From: Lachnospiraceae bacterium UBA1755
GTDB taxonomy: Bacteria; Bacillota; Clostridia; Lachnospirales; Lachnospiraceae
Direction of reading: 5' to 3'
Assembly (NCBI GenBank): GCA_002314805.1
Contig: DCHJ01000050.1
Location: forward strand, 7,643 to 13,894
Length of the DNA: 6,252 nucleotides
Shown here: positions 4,783-6,252 of the stretch, one piece after another
Layout: the number at the start of each line of letters is the position of its first letter
Position numbering within the stretch: position 1 is the first letter of the stretch
Notes under the pieces: generated by a model
The model's database searches: none
What the model was told of the DNA's origin: nothing
Seen by the model: only the letters and a program-made list of their open reading frames with translations
Translations under genes and position numbers: made by a program

Positions 4783-6204
4783 TCAGCAATTATAATACTT
4801 GTCAAATTCAGCCGGGCTGGGGATCAGAGATATCTCGAGGGCCTCGGCTCTTTTTGTTTTGATATGGTTTTCAATCATATCCATAGTGAATACTCCGCCC
4901 CTGAGCAGGTAATCATTATCCTTCTCCAGTTCGTCAAGAGCTTCGTCAAGGCTTGCCGGGAGCTTTTTGAGCTTTGCTTTTTCAGCTTCAGAAAGCTCGA
5001 AGAGATTGACATCGTAGGGACCGAAGCCTGCTGCGACGGGATCTGTCTTACTAAGTACGCCGTCAATTCCGGCCATAAGTATTGCAGAGTATGCATAGTA
5101 TGGATTGCAGGTAGCATCCGGGTTGCGGAGCTCGAAACGGCGCAGCTCAGGGCTCTTGGCATAAGCCGGGATACGGATCACGGCGCTTCTGTTGCTGGTT
5201 GCAAATACTGCAGTCACTGGTGCCTCAAAGCCGGGGACCAGCCGCTTATAGGAGTTGGTGCTCGGGTTTGTGATGGCACAGAGAGAACCGATATGCTTCA
5301 GAAGACCGCCGATGAAGTAAAGCGCTGTCTGTGACAGATGTGAATAGCCGTTATCATCGGAGAATACCGGCTTGCCGTCCTTTTTGAGGAGCATATGCAC
5401 ATGCATACCGCTTCCTGCTTCTTTGTAGACAGGCTTGGGCATAAAGGTTGCCGTAAGTCCGTACTCCTCAGCTGTATTCTTTATGATGTATTTGATCATC
5501 ATAGTCGCATCAGCCATAAAGCTCATCCTGCCAAGCTCAGGCTCGATCTCGAACTGACCTGCGCTGCCTACCTCAGGATGATGGTAGTGGAGAGGAATGC
5601 CTGCTTCTGTCATATAATTGCACATCTGGCTGCGGCAGTCATAGGTACGGTCCAGCGGGAGAGCAGCATGATACGCCTTCTGCTTTCCGATCACATAGCC
5701 CTGTCCCTGTTCGTCACTGTTCCAGTGTGCCTGTTCTGCATCAATGCTGTAGCCTGTGGCCTGCGCACCCACAGTCCATCTGACATCGTCGAAAAGATGA
5801 AACTCAAATTCCGGGAGGATAAGCATCTCATCCGCAATACCGGCAGACTGCATATATGCCTCTGCAGCTTTTGCCACATTGCGCGGATACTGGGGCAGAG
5901 GTCTGTTGTACGGATGGTCGATGATCATTGCGCTGCCGCCCATGGACAGAGTCGGGATCTCGCAGAACGGATCGATCACTGCGGTATCAAGATCGGGTAT
6001 GAATGCCATGTCGCTTTTCTCAACGATGGCATAGCCGTAGTTGGATGCATCAAAACCGATACCGTCACGTACGATCTCCTCCGTAAAGCTCGGAGCCGGA
6101 ATGGTGACATGACGGAAATGTCCGTCGATATCCACGATCTTGAAATCTACCATGCGGATGTCATTTTCTCTGATGAGTTTCTGGATGTCATTGAAGGTCT
6201 TCAT
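4783..6204 (-). CDS. glnA: Type I glutamine synthetase
   Basis: Cytosolic enzyme joining ammonia to glutamate with ATP to give glutamine; type I enzymes are dodecamers. With the start at ATG 6204 (MKTFNDIQKL) the protein has 473 residues, close to the 469 of E. coli GlnA. A start at 6234 would add ten residues with no ribosome site, whereas the purine-rich AAAGAGAG precedes 6204. Seen: Asp52 (ammonium site), metal ligands Glu132 and Glu134 (PEFEF), Glu211 and Glu219, His268 (GSGMHVH), the NSYKRLVPG segment with Arg321, Glu327, Arg339, and Glu358/Arg360. The region 140-190 and the C-terminus (GGVFT, then PAEFDKYY) align with the GSI-beta type of E. coli. The position of its adenylylated Tyr397 is Phe402 here (NLFEL), so GlnE-type control is unlikely. 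The glutamate-binding residues are kept, so I favour a true glutamine synthetase over a gamma-glutamyl-amine ligase. The promoter is outside the window; the gene is convergent with the chaperone operon. Confidence 0.95.
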   Translation of the reverse strand: MKTFNDIQKLIRENDIRMVDFKIVDIDGHFRHVTIPAPSFTEEIVRDGIGFDASNYGYAIVEKSDMAFIPDLDTAVIDPFCEIPTLSMGGSAMIIDHPYNRPLPQYPRNVAKAAEAYMQSAGIADEMLILPEFEFHLFDDVRWTVGAQATGYSIDAEQAHWNSDEQGQGYVIGKQKAYHAALPLDRTYDCRSQMCNYMTEAGIPLHYHHPEVGSAGQFEIEPELGRMSFMADATMMIKYIIKNTAEEYGLTATFMPKPVYKEAGSGMHVHMLLKKDGKPVFSDDNGYSHLSQTALYFIGGLLKHIGSLCAITNPSTNSYKRLVPGFEAPVTAVFATSNRSAVIRIPAYAKSPELRRFELRNPDATCNPYYAYSAILMAGIDGVLSKTDPVAAGFGPYDVNLFELSEAEKAKLKKLPASLDEALDELEKDNDYLLRGGVFTMDMIENHIKTKRAEALEISLIPSPAEFDKYYNC

Positions 6205-6252
6205 TGTTGTTCTCTCTTTTCTTTCTGACTTCATTCATTATGCAGCAATACC

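Noticed and set aside
4596..4862. 88-codon plus-strand frame containing a TGDRK-type repeat
   Set aside because: It starts in a hairpin loop, lacks a ribosome site, translates the 14-15 bp repeat and continues antisense into glnA.
5395..6228. 277-codon plus-strand frame opposite glnA
   Set aside because: Entirely antisense to a well-conserved glutamine synthetase; no family features and no operon context.

Overview
The window reads as chromosomal DNA from an anaerobic Firmicute, most likely a Clostridia/Lachnospiraceae-type organism. This rests on the Gram-positive form of the Hsp70 ATPase domain (it lacks the extra subdomain-IB segment of proteobacterial DnaK), heavy use of AGG/AGA and ATA codons at moderate GC, and protein architectures I associate with Lachnospiraceae. 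The taxon is an inference from general knowledge, not from a search.

Layout. (1) Positions 1-1307, plus strand: the 3' part of a gene for a single-pass membrane protein with a charged linker, one transmembrane helix, three helical repeats of about 50 residues and a C-terminal OB-like (tRNA_anti-like) domain. The gene is cut by the left edge. (2) Positions 1331-1369: an intrinsic terminator, then directly an extended -10 promoter. (3) Positions 1399-4485, plus strand: a probable three-gene operon encoding a membrane-anchored J-domain protein with a Tyr/Gly/Gln-rich low-complexity region, an Hsp70 that stops right after its substrate-binding beta-domain (no lid), and a small two-helix membrane protein with a C-terminal zinc ribbon. 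A 61-bp tandem repeat lies between the first two genes; the third gene overlaps the second by one base. (4) Positions 4486-4782: a convergent intergenic region of short repeats and a hairpin that fits a terminator for the minus strand. (5) Positions 4783-6204, minus strand: glnA, a type I glutamine synthetase resembling the GSI-beta group but with Phe in place of the adenylylated Tyr. Its promoter lies outside the window.

How the genes may work together. The J-domain protein has the HPD motif needed to stimulate an Hsp70 ATPase, and its cognate is probably the lidless Hsp70 encoded next to it. Because the J protein is membrane-anchored and the third gene encodes another membrane protein with a cytosol-compatible zinc ribbon, I infer a specialised membrane-surface chaperone module, separate from a housekeeping DnaK/DnaJ/GrpE. 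No CIRCE operator, grpE or hrcA is visible. The upstream OB-fold membrane protein has its own terminator and may be unrelated. glnA is convergent and metabolically separate.
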